Shown: positions 21,756-35,537, counted from the first letter of the stretch. The stretch is 64,000 bases of DNA from Plantago ovata (GCA_028274465.1 CM051455.1:70724985-70788984); one strand, 5' to 3'. Numbers and translations are program-made. Notes: generated by a model from the letters alone, not told the origin.

Positions 21756-21756
21756 A

Positions 21757-21767
21757 TCTCCCACTTG
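21757..21767 (-). promoter_or_regulatory. Copia polypurine tract
   Basis: On the minus strand AAGTGGGAGAT stands right before the LTR start TGATAG. This is the common PPT form of plant copia elements. The pol stop codon lies only three bases upstream. Confidence 0.8.
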
Positions 21768-21769
21768 GA

Positions 21770-23345
21770 CTAGAGCCAGTCACCTTTATGCCTAATGCCC
21801 AGATTAGCATAATGTCTTAAGTGGACTTCCACTGATAAGACCTTGGTGAAAGGATCTGCCACGTTGTCCGTGATAGAGGCACGTTCTATACTAACTTCTC
21901 CTCTATCTATAATCTCACGTATAAGGTGATATTTTCTAAGTACATGTTTGTAGATCTAGGCTCCCTAGCTTGAGCGACGGCGCCCGTATTGTCACAATAA
22001 ATCGTTATTGGACTGGGAGCAGGAACAACCCTCAATTCCTTCAAGAACTCTGAAATCCAGACAGCTTCTTTCGATGCTTCTGATGCAGCAATGTACTCGG
22101 CTTCTGTGGATGAGTCAGCAACTGTGGCTTGCTTTAGAACTCTTCCAACAGACAGCTCCTCCGTTCAATTTGAATACGTATCCTGTCTGTGACTTAAAGT
22201 CATCAGGATCTGATTCAAATCCAACGTCGACATACCCGGACATCTTCAATTCTGGTTCTCCACCAAACTCCAAGAACATCTCTTTAGTCCGTCTAAGGTA
22301 CTTAAGAATGTTCTTCACAGCAGTCCAGTGAGGTACTCCTGGATTCTGTTGGTGTCGACAAGTGTCACTAAGCGCATATGCCACATCGGGCCTTGTGCAA
22401 TTCATTGCATACATTATAGACCCTACTGCCGAAGCATAGGGCACACGACTCATTGCATTTCTCTCTTCATCAGTTTTAGGACCATCCTTAACTGATAAGA
22501 CAATCCCATGCCTAGCTGGGAGAAAGCCTCTCTTTGAGTCGTCCATCTTATAACGCTTCAGTATTTTGTCGATGTAGGTGGACTGTGTCATTCCTAACAT
22601 CCTCTTGGATCTATCTCTAAAGATCTTGATCCCTAGGATGTAGTTCGCTTCACCCAAGTCCTTCATCGAGATGGCACTTGATAACCAAACTTTAGTCTCT
22701 TCTAGCATAGAGACATTGTTTCCCATGATCAAAATGTCATCTACATAAATGATCATGAAAACAACTCATTTGTCGCTGTGTCTCGCGTAGACACAGGGAT
22801 CTTCCTTGCTTCTGATGAAGTCAAACGATTTGACAGCTTCATCAAAGCGGATATTCCAGCTCCTTGACGCTTGCTTTAGCCCATAGATGGATCTTTGTAA
22901 TTTGCATACAGCAGTTGGTCTGGTTTTACTAATAAAACCTTCCGGTTGTACCATATAGACCACTTCCTCAAGGTTGCATTGAGGAAGGCTGTCTTTACAT
23001 CCATCTGCCAGATTTCATAATCATAGTAGGCAGCTATCGCAAGTTGAATTCGAATGGACTTCAATTTTGCTACCGGTGAAAAGGTTTCATCGTAATCGAT
23101 GCCATACCTTTGCGTGTAGCCTTTCGCCACAAGCCTAGCTTTGTGCATTTGTACCTTGCCATCGGCATCTGTCTTTCGTTTAAAGACCCATTTGCACCCA
23201 ATTGGTCTAACCCCTTGGGGCAAGTCTACCAAGTTCCAAACTTGGTTCTGGTACATTGAATCCATTTCTAATTCCATGGCCTCTTGCCATTTGTCTGAGT
23301 CAATATCAATTATTGCCTCTTTTCTTCTGAGGTCCTCTTAGGATC
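21770..23345 (-). pseudogene. Copia RT and RNase H, several frameshifts
   Basis: RT begins near 23340 with DSDKWQEAMELEMDSM, then WVFKRKTDADGKV, ARLVAKGYTQRYGIDY and QMDVKTAFLN. A frameshift near 22950 leads into VYMVQPEGF and IYGLKQASRSWN; a second break near 22760 precedes the catalytic YVDD at 22736-22747. RNase H follows (DVGFESDPDDFKSQTGYVF, KSSK), with one extra base near 22127 shifting into ADSSTEAEYIAASEASKEA and on to a GDWL stop at 21770-21772. Catalytic residues are recognisable, but the product would be broken at three or more places. Confidence 0.85.
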
Positions 23346-25483
23346 CTCTTCGACCTACGGAGCTCGACTTGTTCTGGTGCTTTTCTTTTCTGGCTTCGTG
23401 TAACACGAACATTATCAGTGGGTACTGATGCAGCTGGTCGTTGGGCGCGACCCTGTTCCCTTGCGGGAGGCTGCTCTTGTGCAACTTGTTGCACAGGTTG
23501 GTTGACAACGGGTTCTATTAGTGTGGTTTCAACTGTTGATCTAATCACAGGACTCCCACTGACTATGACATGCCTAGCAATTTTCATATCATCACCCTTG
23601 TCTGCTTCGAAAGCTACCACTGAACTTGAGTCCAAATCAGAAGATTTAGAGACCTCATGTTCGCACGTGTCAAATTCTTGAATTTCTTCAAGTTCTATCA
23701 TATCATCTAACCTCTCTTCTTCGAGGTATTCAGCTTCTAAAAACTTCACGTTTCTAGACACGATCACCTTGTGATCTTCATCATGATAGAATTCATAGCC
23801 TCTCGTTTGACGAGGATAGCCTATGAAATATACTTTGACACCCTTGGCATCTAACTTATCAGTGAGCATCAGCTTGACTATCGCATGACAGCCCCAAGGT
23901 CTAAGATAGCCTAGTGAAGGCTTCTTTCCCTTCCATAACTCATAAGGAGTTTTCTCCACTGATTTAGATGGTACACGGTTCAGAATGTAGATTGCAGTTT
24001 TTAGTGCATATCCCCACAAATACTTTGGAAGAGTCGAGAATCCAATCATTGATCTTACCATGTCTAACAGGGTTCGATTCCTCCGCTCATACGCACCATT
24101 TAACTGTGGTGTTCCAGGAGGAGTCCATTGCGATTGAATTCCATTTTCCTTCAAGTAGTCGATAAATTCTTCACTATGGTATTCACCTCCTCGATCTGAT
24201 CGAATAGTGACTATCCTTAGGTTCAATTCATTCTCGACCTCATTCCTAAACTCCTTGAATTTCCCAAAGGTCTCGGATTTATTCTTCATAAGATAAATAT
24301 ATCCATACCTTGAGAAATCGTCAGTAAAGGTAACGAAGTAAGGATAACCCCCACGCGCATGGACTTTAAACGGTCCACATACATCGGTATGTATGAGCTC
24401 TAAGCAGCGAGTGGCACGAACACCTTGTCCAACAAAAGGTTTGTTCATCATCTTACCCTTAACACAAGGTTCACGCGTACCATATGATTCAAAATCAAAT
24501 GGTTCTAAGTAGTCCAACTTCCTTAGTCTTTGAATCCGTGTTTCATTGATATGACCTAGCCGACAATGCCATAGATAAGATGGATTATTCTTCTTACTTG
24601 AAGACGGTTGTTTGTTATGTATTTGAAATAAAGGTAGACTACTTTGCAAAATATATAAACCATTCACCAAGCGAGCGTTTCCATAATACTGATCATTTAA
24701 TGAAAAATAACAAGTATTATTCGCAAATCGAAAGGAAAAACCCATATTGTCTGACAATGGAATGGAAATAATATTTCTGACAATGGATGGAACAAAATAA
24801 ACATTATCAAGTTCTAAACATTGTCCCGAAGGTAAATCTATCTTGTTGCGTCCAACGCGTTTGGCTTCAACTGGATTGCCGTTCCCATCATGCAAGTCGA
24901 TTTCACCTTGCTTGACTAGCCTGTGATCAATTAGCCCCTGCACATTATTACAAATGTGTGAGCCACAGGCTGTATCTAATACCCAACCATTGGAGTCAAA
25001 AGTAGTCATGTTCATTTCAATAACAAACATACATGAGCCAGAAGCTGATGACTTCTTAGCTTGATCTGCCCTAAGCTTTGGGCAATCTTTCTTCCAATGT
25101 CCTTTCTGCTTAAAGAAAAGACATTCATCTGTGCGCACCGTTCTTCTCTTGAACTTCGTTTTATGGTTCAGACGCTTAGGCTTTTCACTCCAAGTGTTAG
25201 CCTTGGCTCCCGACTTTCCCTTACCCTTAGCACCTATGCTTTTCGAGTTTGAGTTAGGCGGTTGCCCAACAAGCATGATCGACTTTTCCTTCTTAGGAAG
25301 AGTTTGATCATATGTCTTCAGCAGATTATGAAGTTCATGCAGTGTTACGTCCTTCGCATTCATCATGTAATTAATGATGAACTCCGAATACGAACTCGGC
25401 AATGATTGAAGGACAAAGATCACCATGATCTTGTTCTCTAGCTTAACACCGGCATCGGCAAACTTTTCAAAGAGACCAATCAT
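23306..25483 (-). pseudogene. Copia gag end, protease and integrase in one long frame
   Basis: One 725-codon frame covers the second half of gag, a zinc knuckle reading [14 protein letters not shown], protease ([12 protein letters not shown]), the pre-integrase zinc region (WHCRLGH, then REPCVKGKM) and the integrase core ([25 protein letters not shown], giving D, D and E). Three sites deviate from the usual signatures: the second knuckle Cys is Phe, the first Cys of the integrase CxxC is Arg, and the protease has DTA where D-[ST]-G is expected. The open frame ends at 23306 by a frameshift before RT. Confidence 0.85.
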
Positions 25484-25495
25484 TTTTAGAACATG

Positions 25496-25906
25496 CTAAG
25501 ACATGTTCCCTCCTTCACTGAGCTTGCATCTGTGTATGTCTTTGATCAAATCAAATTCAACACTTCTAGTTGTCGTCTTAAAGAGCGACTCAAGATGCTT
25601 TAACATCTCATACGGCAACATGCTTTCATGTTGCCTCTGCAGCTCATTGCTCATTGCCGCCAGCATAATACACTGCGCGGATCTAGCATCCCAAAGATGC
25701 TTATCGGACCTTGCCTTGTTGGCTTGATTCCAAGCAGCAACCTGATCTGCAGTCTGATTTTCGGGGCACACGGGAATGACCTCGTCCAAGAGGTACTCAA
25801 TCTTTTCGTACCTCAGTACCAAACGTATATTCCTGATCCAATCTAGGAAGTTTGGTCCTGTTAAAATTTGCTTCTCCAAGACAGCACGGAGCGAGATACT
25901 CGCCAT
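25496..25906 (-). pseudogene. Copia gag N-terminal part, ended by a nonsense codon
   Basis: The likely start is the ATG at 25904-25906 giving MASISLRAVLEKQILTGPNF; an upstream in-frame ATG at 25954 adds 16 hydrophobic residues that do not fit copia gag. The frame shows LDWIRNIRLVLRYEKIEYLL and QCIMLAAMSNELQRQHE. A TAG at 25496-25498 ends it in frame with the segment that reopens at 25483, so one base change separates the two. Gag would form the virus-like particle. Confidence 0.8.
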
Positions 25907-28900
25907 ATCTAATATCCTAAGGAGAAATAATATAGAACGAAAACAATAAATCAACTATTGAAATATTATTTCTAAATACACAGTCAACATAAATAGTAGT
26001 TGTTCTATACATACAACTCATTCTTTACATAGCATTGTATCTTTCATCTACATAAAGCAATAGAAAGTGGATGAATGAATCATCTAGTTAGTAAGCAAAA
26101 TAGATAGGTTAGTTTTAATGGACTATTTAACTTGCTCATTAAGGAAGCAAGGGAACTTCTTATTTGATTGTGTATATAACTCTAGTACTTGTAGTTAGTT
26201 CTCTCTTATGTTTGCGGAAAGGGATATCATAACGGAACGCTCTATATAGCAATCTAACTAATCTAGTGATCTAGTTGTTGTTCTACATAAAGGGAAGACA
26301 TACTACTCATTCTTTACATGGGATTGTATCATTCATCTACCTAAAGAAATAGAAAGTGAATGAATGAATCAATAGACAACTAATCTAGTTTGTAAGGGTA
26401 ATGTAAAAGTTAGTTTCAGCTATAGTACTTGTAGTTAGTTCTCTCCTATGTTTGAGGAAAGGGATATCATAATGGAACACTCTAAATAGCAATCTAACTA
26501 ATCTAGTGGTCTAGTGGTTGATCTAGTAGTTGTTCTATACATACAACTCATTCTTTACATACCATTGTATCTTTCATCTACATAAAGCAATAGAAAGTGG
26601 ATGAATGAATCATCTAATTAGTAAGCAAAATAGATAGGTTAGTTTCAATGGACTCTTTAACTTGCTCATTAAGGAAGCAAGGGAACTTCTTATTTGATTG
26701 TGTATATAACTCTAGTACTTGTAGTTAGTTCTCTCCTGTGTTTGCGGAAAGGGATATCATAACGGAACACTCTATATAGAAATCTAACTAATCTAGTGAT
26801 CTAGGCGTTGTTCTAGATAAAAGCGAAGACATACAACTCATTCTTTGCATAGGATTGTATCTTTCATCTACCTAAAGCAATAGAAATTGAATGTATGAAT
26901 AAATAGACAACTAATCTAGTTTGTAAGGGTAATGGAAAGGTTAGTTTCAGCTATAGTAGTTGTAGTTAGTTCACTCCTATGTTTTAGGAAAGGGATATCA
27001 TAATGGAACACTCTAAATAGCAATCTAACTAATCTAGTGATCTAGTAGTTGTTCTATACATACAACTCATTCTTTACATGGCATTGTATCTTTCATCAAC
27101 ATAAAGCAATAGAAAGTGGATGAATGAATCATCTAGTTAGTAATCACAATAGATAGGTTAGTTTCAATGGACTCTTTAACTTTCTCAGTAAGGAAGCAAG
27201 GGAACTTCTTATTTGATTGTGTATATAACTCTAGTACTTGTAGTTAGTTCTCTCCTATGTTTGCGGAAAGGGATATCATAATGGACCACTCTATATATCA
27301 ATCTAACTAATCTAGTGATCTAGTTGTAGTTCTAGAGAAATGGAAGATATACAACTCATTCTTTACATGGGATTGTATCTTTCATCTACCTAAAGCAATA
27401 GAAAGAGAATGAATTAATCAACATACAACTAATCTAGTTTGTAAGGGTAATGGAAAGGTTAGTTTCAGCTATAGTACTTGTAGTTAGTTCTCTCCTACGT
27501 TTGAGGAAAGGGATATCACAAAGGAACACTCTAAATAGCAATCTAACAAATCTAGTGATCTAGTAGGTGATCTAGTAGTTGTTCTATACATACAACTCAT
27601 TCTTTACATGGCATTATATCTTTCATCAACATAAAGCAATAGAAAGTGGATGAATGAATCATCTAGTTAGTAAGCAAAATAGATAGGTTAGTTTCATTGG
27701 ACTCTTTAACTTTCTCATTAAGGAAGCAACGGAACTTCTTATTTGATTGTGTATATATCTCTAGTACTTGTAGTTAGTTCTCTCCTATGTTTGCAGAAAG
27801 GGATATCATAACGGAACACTCTATATAGCAATCTAACTAATCTAGTGATCTAGTTGTTGTTCTAGATAAAGGTCAGACATACAACTCATTCTTTACATGG
27901 GATTGTATCCTTCATGTACCTAAAGCAATAGAAAGTGAATGCATGAATCAATAGACAACTAATTTAGTTTGTAAGGGTAATGGAAAGGTTAGTTTCAGCT
28001 ATAGTAGTTGTAGTTAGTTCACTCCTATGTTTGAGGAAAAGGATATCATAATGGAACACTCTAAATAGCAATCTAACTAATCTAGTGATCTAGTAGTTGT
28101 TCTATACATACAACTCATTCTTTACATGGCATTATATCTTTCATCAACATAAAGCAATAGAAAGTGGATGAATGAATCATCTAGTTAGTAAGCAAAATAG
28201 ATAGGTTAGTTTCATTGCACTCTTTAACTTTCTCATGAAGGAAGCAACGGAACTTCTTATTTGATTGTGTATATATCTCTAGTACTTGTAGTTAGTTCTC
28301 TCCTATGTTTGCGGAAAGGGATATCATAACGGAACACTCTATATAGCAATCTAACTAATCTAGTGATCTAGTTGTTGTTCTAGATAAAGGTCAGACATAC
28401 AGCTCATTCTTTACATGGGATTGTATCCTTCATGTACCTAAAGCAATAGAAAGTGAATGCATGAATCAATAGACAACTAATTTAGTTTGTAAGGGTAATG
28501 GAAATGTTAGTTTCAACTATAGTACTTGTAGTTAGTTCTCTCCAATGTTTGAGGAAAGGGATTTCATAATGGAAAACTCTAAATAGCAATCTAACAAATC
28601 TAGTGATCTAGTAGCTGCTCTAGTAGTTGTTCTATACATACAACTCATTCTTTACATGTCATTATATCTTTCATCAACATTAAGCAATAGAAAGTGGATG
28701 AATGAATCATCAAGTTAGTAAGCAAAATAGATAGGTTAGTTTCAATGGAATCTTTAACTTGCTCAGTAAGGAAGCAAGGGAACTTCTTATTTGATTGTGT
28801 ATATAACTCTAGTACTTGTAGTTAGTTCTCTCCTATGTTTGCGGAAAGGGATATCATAATGGACCACTCTATATAGCAATCTAACTAATGTAGTAATCTA

Positions 28901-29157
28901 GTTGTAGTTCTAGAGAAATGGAAGATATACAACTCATTCTTTACATGGGATTGTATCTTTCATCTACCTAAAGCAATAGAAAGAGAATGAATTAATCAAC
29001 ATACAACTAATCTAGTTTGTAAGGGTAATGGAAAGGTTAGTTTCAGCTATAGTACTTGTAGTTAGTTCTCTCCTACGTTTGAGGAAAGGGATATCATAAA
29101 GGAACACTCTAAATAGCAATCTAACAAATCTAGTGATCTAGTAGGTGATCTAGTAGT

Positions 29158-32100
29158 TGTTCTATACATACAACTCATTCTTTACATGGCATTATATCTT
29201 TCATCAACATAAAGCAATAGAAAGTGGATGAATGAATCATCTAGTTAGTAAGCAAAATAGATAGGTTAGTTTCATTGCACTCTTTAACTTTCTCATTAAG
29301 GAAGCAACGGAACTTCTTATTTGATTGTGTATATACCTCTAGTACTTGTAGTTAGTTCTCTCCTATGTTTGCGGAAAGGGATATCATAACGGAACACTCT
29401 ATATAGCAATCTAACTAATCTAGTGATCTAGTTGTTGTTCTAGATAAAGGTCAGACATACAACTCATTCTTTACATGGGATTGTATCCTTCATGTACCTA
29501 AAGCAATAGAAAGTGCATGCATGAATCAATAGACAACTAATTTAGTTTGTAAGGGTAATGGAAATGTTAGTTTCAACTATAGTACTTGTAGTTAGTTCTC
29601 TCCAATGTTTGAGGAAAGGGATTTCATAATGGAAAACTCTAAATAGCAATCTAACAAATCTAGTGATCTAGTAGCTGCTCTAGTAGTTGTTCTATACATA
29701 AACCTCATTCTTTACATGTCATTATATCTTTCATCAACATTAAGCAATAGAAAGTGGATGAATGAATCATCAAGTTAGTAAGCAAAATAGATAGGTTAGT
29801 TTCAATGGAATCTTTAACTTGCTCATTAAGGAAGCAAGGGAACTTCTTATTTGATTGTGTATATAACTCTAGTACTTGTATTTAGTTCTCTCCTATGTTT
29901 TCGCAAAGGGATATGATAACGGAACACTCTATATAGCAATCTAACTAATCTAGTGATCTCGTTGTTGTTCTAGATCAAGGGAAGACATACAACTCATTCT
30001 TTACATGGGATTGTATCTTTCATCTACCTAAAGCAATAGAAATTTAATGAATGAATCGATAAACAACTAATCTAGTTTGTAAGGGTAATGGAAAGGTTAG
30101 TTTAAGCTATAGTAGTTGTAGTTAGTTCACTCCTATGTTTGAGGAAAAGAATATCATAATGGAACACTCTAAATAGCAATCTAACTAATCTAGTGATCTA
30201 GTAGTTGTTCTATACATATTACTCATTCTTTACATGGCATTGTATCTTTCATCAACATAAAGCAATATAAAGTGGATGAATGAATCATCTAGTTAGTAAT
30301 CACAATAGATAGGTTAGTTTCAATGGACTCTTTAACTTGCTCAGTAAGGAAGCAAGGGAACTTCTTATTTGATTGTGTATATAACTCTAGTACTTGTAGT
30401 TAGTTCTCTCCTATGTTTGCGGAAAGGGATATCATAATGGACCACTCTATATAGCAATCTAACTAATGTAGTGATCTAGTTGTAGTTCTAGAGAAATGGA
30501 AGATATACAACTCATTCTTTACATGGGATTGTATCTTTCATCTACCTAAAGCAATAGAAAGAGAATGAATTAATCAACATACAACTAATCTAGTTTGTAA
30601 GGGTAATGGAAAGGTTAGTTTCAGCTATAGTACTTGTAGTTAGTTCTCTCCTACGTTTGAGGAAAGGGATATCATAAAGGAACACTCTAAATAGCAATCT
30701 AACAAATCTAGTGATCTAGTAGGTGATCTAGTAGTTGTTCTATACATACAACTCATTCTTTACATGGCATTATATCTTTCATCAACATAAAGCAATAGAA
30801 AGTGGATGAATGAATCATCTAGTTAGTAAGCAAAATAGATAGGTTAGTTTCATTGCACTCTTTAACTTTCTCATTAAGGAAGCAACGGAACTTCTTATTT
30901 GATTGTGTATATACCTCTAGTACTTGTAGTTAGTTCTCTCCTATGTTTGCGGAAAGGGATATCATAACGGAACACTCTATATAGCAATCTAACTAATCTA
31001 GTGATCTAGTTGTTGTTCTAGATAAAGGTCAGACATACAACTCATTCTTTACATGGGATTGTATCCTTCATGTACCTAAAGCAATAGAAAGTGCATGCAT
31101 GAATCAATAGACAACTAATTTAGTTTGTAAGGGTAATGGAAATGTTAGTTTCAACTATAGTACTTGTAGTTAGTTCTCTCCAATGTTTGAGGAAAGGGAT
31201 TTCATAATGGAAAACTCTAAATAGCAATCTAACAAATCTAGTGATCTAGTAGCTGCTCTAGTAGTTGTTCTATACATAAACCTCATTCTTTACATGTCAT
31301 TATATCTTTCATCAACATTAAGCAATAGAAAGTGGATGAATGAATCATCAAGTTAGTAAGCAAAATAGATAGGTTAGTTTCAATGGAATCTTTAACTTGC
31401 TCATTAAGGAAGCAAGGGAACTTCTTATTTGATTGTGTATATAACTCTAGTACTTGTATTTAGTTCTCTCCTATGTTTTCGCAAAGGGATATGATAACGG
31501 AACACTCTATATAGCAATCTAACTAATCTAGTGATCTCGTTGTTGTTCTAGATCAAGGGAAGACATACAACTCATTCTTTACATGGGATTGTATCTTTCA
31601 TCTACCTAAAGCAATAGAAATTTAATGAATGAATCGATAAACAACTAATCTAGTTTGTAAGGGTAATGGAAAGGTTAGTTTAAGCTATAGTAGTTGTAGT
31701 TAGTTCACTCCTATGTTTGAGGAAAAGAATATCATAATGGAACACTCTAAATAGCAATCTAACTAATCTAGTGATCTAGTAGTTGTTCTATACATATTAC
31801 TCATTCTTTACATGGCATTGTATCTTTCATCAACATAAAGCAATATAAAGTGGATGAATGAATCATCTAGTTAGTAATCACAATAGATAGGTTAGTTTCA
31901 ATGGACTCTTTAACTTGCTCAGTAAGGAAGCAAGGGAACTTCTTATTTGATTGTGTATATAACTCTAGTACTTGTAGTTAGTTCTCTCCTATGTTTGCGG
32001 AAAGGGATATCATAATGGACCACTCTATATAGCAATCTAACTAATGTAGTGATCTAGTTGTAGTTCTAGAGAAATGGAAGATATACAACTCATTCTTTAC

Positions 32101-32313
32101 ATGGGATTGTATCTTTCATCTACCTAAAGCAATAGAAAGAGAATGAATTAATCAACATACAACTAATCTAGTTTGTAAGGGTAATGGAAAGGTTAGTTTC
32201 AGCTATAGTACTTGTAGTTAGTTCTCTCCTACGTTTGAGGAAAGGGATATCATAAAGGAACACTCTAAATAGCAATCTAACAAATCTAGTGATCTAGTAG
32301 GTGATCTAGTAGT
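29158..32313. repeat. Two adjacent copies of a 1578-bp higher-order satellite unit
   Basis: Copies 29158-30735 and 30736-32313 each hold three dimers (530, 518 and 530 bp). They share private variants such as ATATACCTCT, GTGCATGCATG and TTTTCGCAAAGGG at a constant offset of 1578 and look identical wherever I compared them. A third copy starts at 32314, has one base missing near 32410, and is cut by the N gap at 32458. The segment before it (27580-29157) is also 1578 bp long but has its dimers in a different order. Confidence 0.85.
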
Positions 32314-32457
32314 TGTTCTATACATACAACTCATTCTTTACATGGCATTATATCTTTCATCAACATAAAGCAATAGAAAGTGGATGAATGAATCATCTAG
32401 TTAGTAAGCAAATAGATAGGTTAGTTTCATTGCACTCTTTAACTTTCTCATTAAGGA

Positions 32458-32557
32458 NNNNNNNNNNNNNNNNNNNNNNNNNNNNNNNNNNNNNNNNNNN
32501 NNNNNNNNNNNNNNNNNNNNNNNNNNNNNNNNNNNNNNNNNNNNNNNNNNNNNNNNN
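32458..32557. other. Assembly gap, 100 N, inside the satellite
   Basis: Exactly 100 undetermined bases within the third copy of the 1578-bp unit. Near-identical repeats on the left side suggest the assembler could not resolve copy number here, so the true array may be longer. An open frame that crosses the N run is an artefact. Confidence 0.98.
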
Positions 32558-32901
32558 AACTTCTTATTTGATTGTGTATATAACTCTAGTACTTGTACTT
32601 AGTTCTCTCCTATGTTTTCGGAAAGGGATATGATAACGGAACACTCTATATAGCAATCTATTGTTCTAGATCAAGGGAAGACATACAACTCATTCTTTAC
32701 ATGGGATTGTATCTTTCATCTACCTAAAGCAATAGAAAGTTAATGAATGAATCGATAAACAACTAATCTAGTTTGTAAGGGTAATTGAAAGGTTAGTTTC
32801 AACTATAATACTTGTAGTTAGTTCTCTCCTTTGTTTTAGGAAAGAGATATCATAATGGAACACTCTAAATAGCAATCTAACTAATCTAGTGATCTAGTAG
32901 T

Positions 32902-35537
32902 TGTTCTATACATACAACTCATTCTTTACATGGCATTGTATGTTTCATCAACATAAAGCAATAAAAGTGGATGAATGAATCATCTAGTTAGTAAGCACAA
33001 TAGATAGGTTAGTTTCAATTGACACTTTAACTTGCTCATTAAGGAAGCAAGCGAACTTCTTATTCTATTGTGTATATAACTCTAGTACTTGTATTTAGTT
33101 CTCTCCTATGTTTGCGTAAAGGGATATGATAACGGAACACTCTATATAGCAATCTAACTAATCTAGTGATCTAGTTGTTGTTCGACATAAAGGGAAGACA
33201 TACTACTCATTCTTTACATAGGATTGTATCATTCATCTACCTAAAGCAATAGAAAGTCAATGAATTAATCAATAGACAACTAATCTAGTTTGTAAGGGTA
33301 ATGTAAAAGTTAGTTTCAGCTATAGTACTTGTAGTTAGTTCTCTCCTATGTTTGAGGAAAGGGATATCATAATGGAACACTCCAAATAGCAATCTAACTA
33401 ATCTAGTGGTCTAGTGGTTGATCTAGTAGTTGTTCTATACATACAACTCATTCTTTACATAGCATTGTATCTTTCATCTACATAAAGCAATAGAAAGTGG
33501 ATGAATGAATCATCTAGTTAGTAAGCAAAATAGATAGGTTAGTTTCAATGGACTAATTAACTTTCTCATTAAGGAAGCAAGGGAACTTCTTATTTGATTG
33601 TGTATATAACTCTAGTACTTGTAGTTAGTTCTCTCCTATGTTTGCGGAAAGGGATATCATAACGGAACGCTCTATATAGCAATCTAACTAATCTAGTGAT
33701 CTAGTTGTTGTTCTACATAAAGGGAAGACATACTACTCATTCTTTACATGGGATTGTATCATTCATCTACCTAAAGCAATAGAAAGTGAATGAATGAATC
33801 AATAGACAACTAATCTAGTTTGTAAGGGTAATGTAAAAGTTAGTTTCAGCTATAGTACTTGTAGTTAGTTTTCTCCTATGTTTGAGGAAAGGGATATCAT
33901 AATGGAACACTCTAAATAGCAATCTAACTAATCTAGTGGTCTAGTGGTTGATCTAGTAGTTGTTCTATACATACAACTCATTCTTTACATAGCATTGTAT
34001 CTTTCATCTACATAAAACAATAGAAAGTGGATGAATGAATCATCTAGTTAGTAAGCAAAATAGATAGGTTAGTTTCAATGGAATCTTTAACTTGCTCATA
34101 AGGAAGCAAGGCAACTTCTTATTTGATTGTGTATATAACTCTAGTACTTGTACTTAGTTCTCTCCTATGTTTTCGGAAAGGGATATGATAACGGAACACT
34201 CTATATAGCAATCTAACTAATCTAGTGATCTCGTTGTTGTTCTAGATCAAGGGAAGACATAAAATTCATTCTTTACATGGGATTGTATCTTTCATCTACC
34301 TAAAGCTATAGAAAGTTAATGAATGAATCGATAAACAACTAATCTAGTTTGTAAGCGTAATTGAAAGGTTAGTTTCATCTATAATACTTGTAGTTAGTTC
34401 TCTCCTTTGTTTTAGGAAAGAGATATCATAATGGAACACTCTAAATAGCAATCTAACTAATCTAGTGATCTAGTAGTTGTTCTATACATGCAACTCATTC
34501 TTTACATGGCATTGTATCTTTCATCAACATAAAGCAATAAAAGTGGATGAATGAATCATCTAGTTAGTAAGCACAATAGATAGGTTAGTTTCAATTGACA
34601 CTTTAACTTGCTCATTAAGGAAGCAAGCGAACTTCTTATTCTATTGTGTATATAACTCTAGTACTTGTACTTAGTTCTCTCCTATGTTTTCGGAAAGGGA
34701 TATGATAACGGAACACTCTATATAGCAATCTAACTAATCTAGTGATCTAGTTGTTGTTCTACATAAAGGGAAGACATACTACTCATTCTTTACATGGGAT
34801 TGTATCATTCATCTACCTAAAGCAATAGAAAGTAAATGAATGAATCAATAGACAACTAATCAAGTTTGTAAGGGTAATGTAAAAGTTAGTTTCAGCTATA
34901 GTACTTGGAGTTAGTTCTCTCCTATGTTTGAGGAAAGGGATATTATAATGGAACACTCCAAATAGCAATCTAACTAATCTAGTGGTCTAGTGGTTGATCT
35001 AGTAGTTGTTCTATACATAAAACTCATTCTTTACATAGCATTGTATCTTTCATCTACATAAAGCAATAGAAAGTGGATGAATGAATCATCTAGTTAGTAA
35101 GCAAAATAGATAGGTTAGTTTCAGTGGACTATTTAACTTTCCCATTAAGGAATCAAGGGAACTTCTTATTTGATTGTGTATATAACTCTAGTACTTGTAG
35201 TTAGTTCTCTCCTATGTTTGCGGAAAGGGATATCATAACGGAACGCTCTATATAGCAATCTAACTAATCTAGTGATCTAGTTGTTGTTCTCCATAAAGGG
35301 AAGACATACTACTCATTCTTTACATGGGATTGTATCATTCATCTACCTAAAGCAATAGAAAGTGAATGAATGAATCAATAGACAACTAATCTAGTTTGTA
35401 AGGGTAATGTAAAAGTTAGTTTCAGCTATAGTACTTGTAGTTAGTTTTCTCCTATGTTTGAGGAAAGGGATATCATAATGGAACACTCTAAATAGCAATC
35501 TAACTAATCTAGTGGTCTAGTGGTTGATCTAGTAGTT
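32902..35537. repeat. Satellite duplication with 1576-bp offset
   Basis: The marker TGTTCTATACAT occurs at 32902, 33431 and 33961 and again at 34478, 35007 and 35537, each pair 1576 bp apart. The variant GTGGTCTAGTGGTTG is repeated at the same offset (33408 and 34984). This resembles the 1578-bp unit to the left in being three dimers long, but the copies are less alike. Confidence 0.7.

Larger units (their letters stand above)
21770..25993 (-). mobile_element. Ty1/copia element internal region, 5' end lost
   Basis: A minus-strand copia element in the order gag, zinc knuckle, protease, integrase, RT, RNase H, which is the copia (not gypsy) order. The coding region is close to full length, from the gag ATG at 25906 to the GDWL-stop end at 21770. 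Upstream of gag only about 87 bases of leader remain before satellite repeats begin near 25994. There is no tRNA-Met type PBS and no 5' LTR. The exact copia lineage is left open. Confidence 0.85.

Noticed and set aside
20652-21756. Short plus-strand frames at 20784, 21094 and 21293 as host genes
   Set aside because: They lie in the copia LTR next to its PPT and have no recognisable domain.
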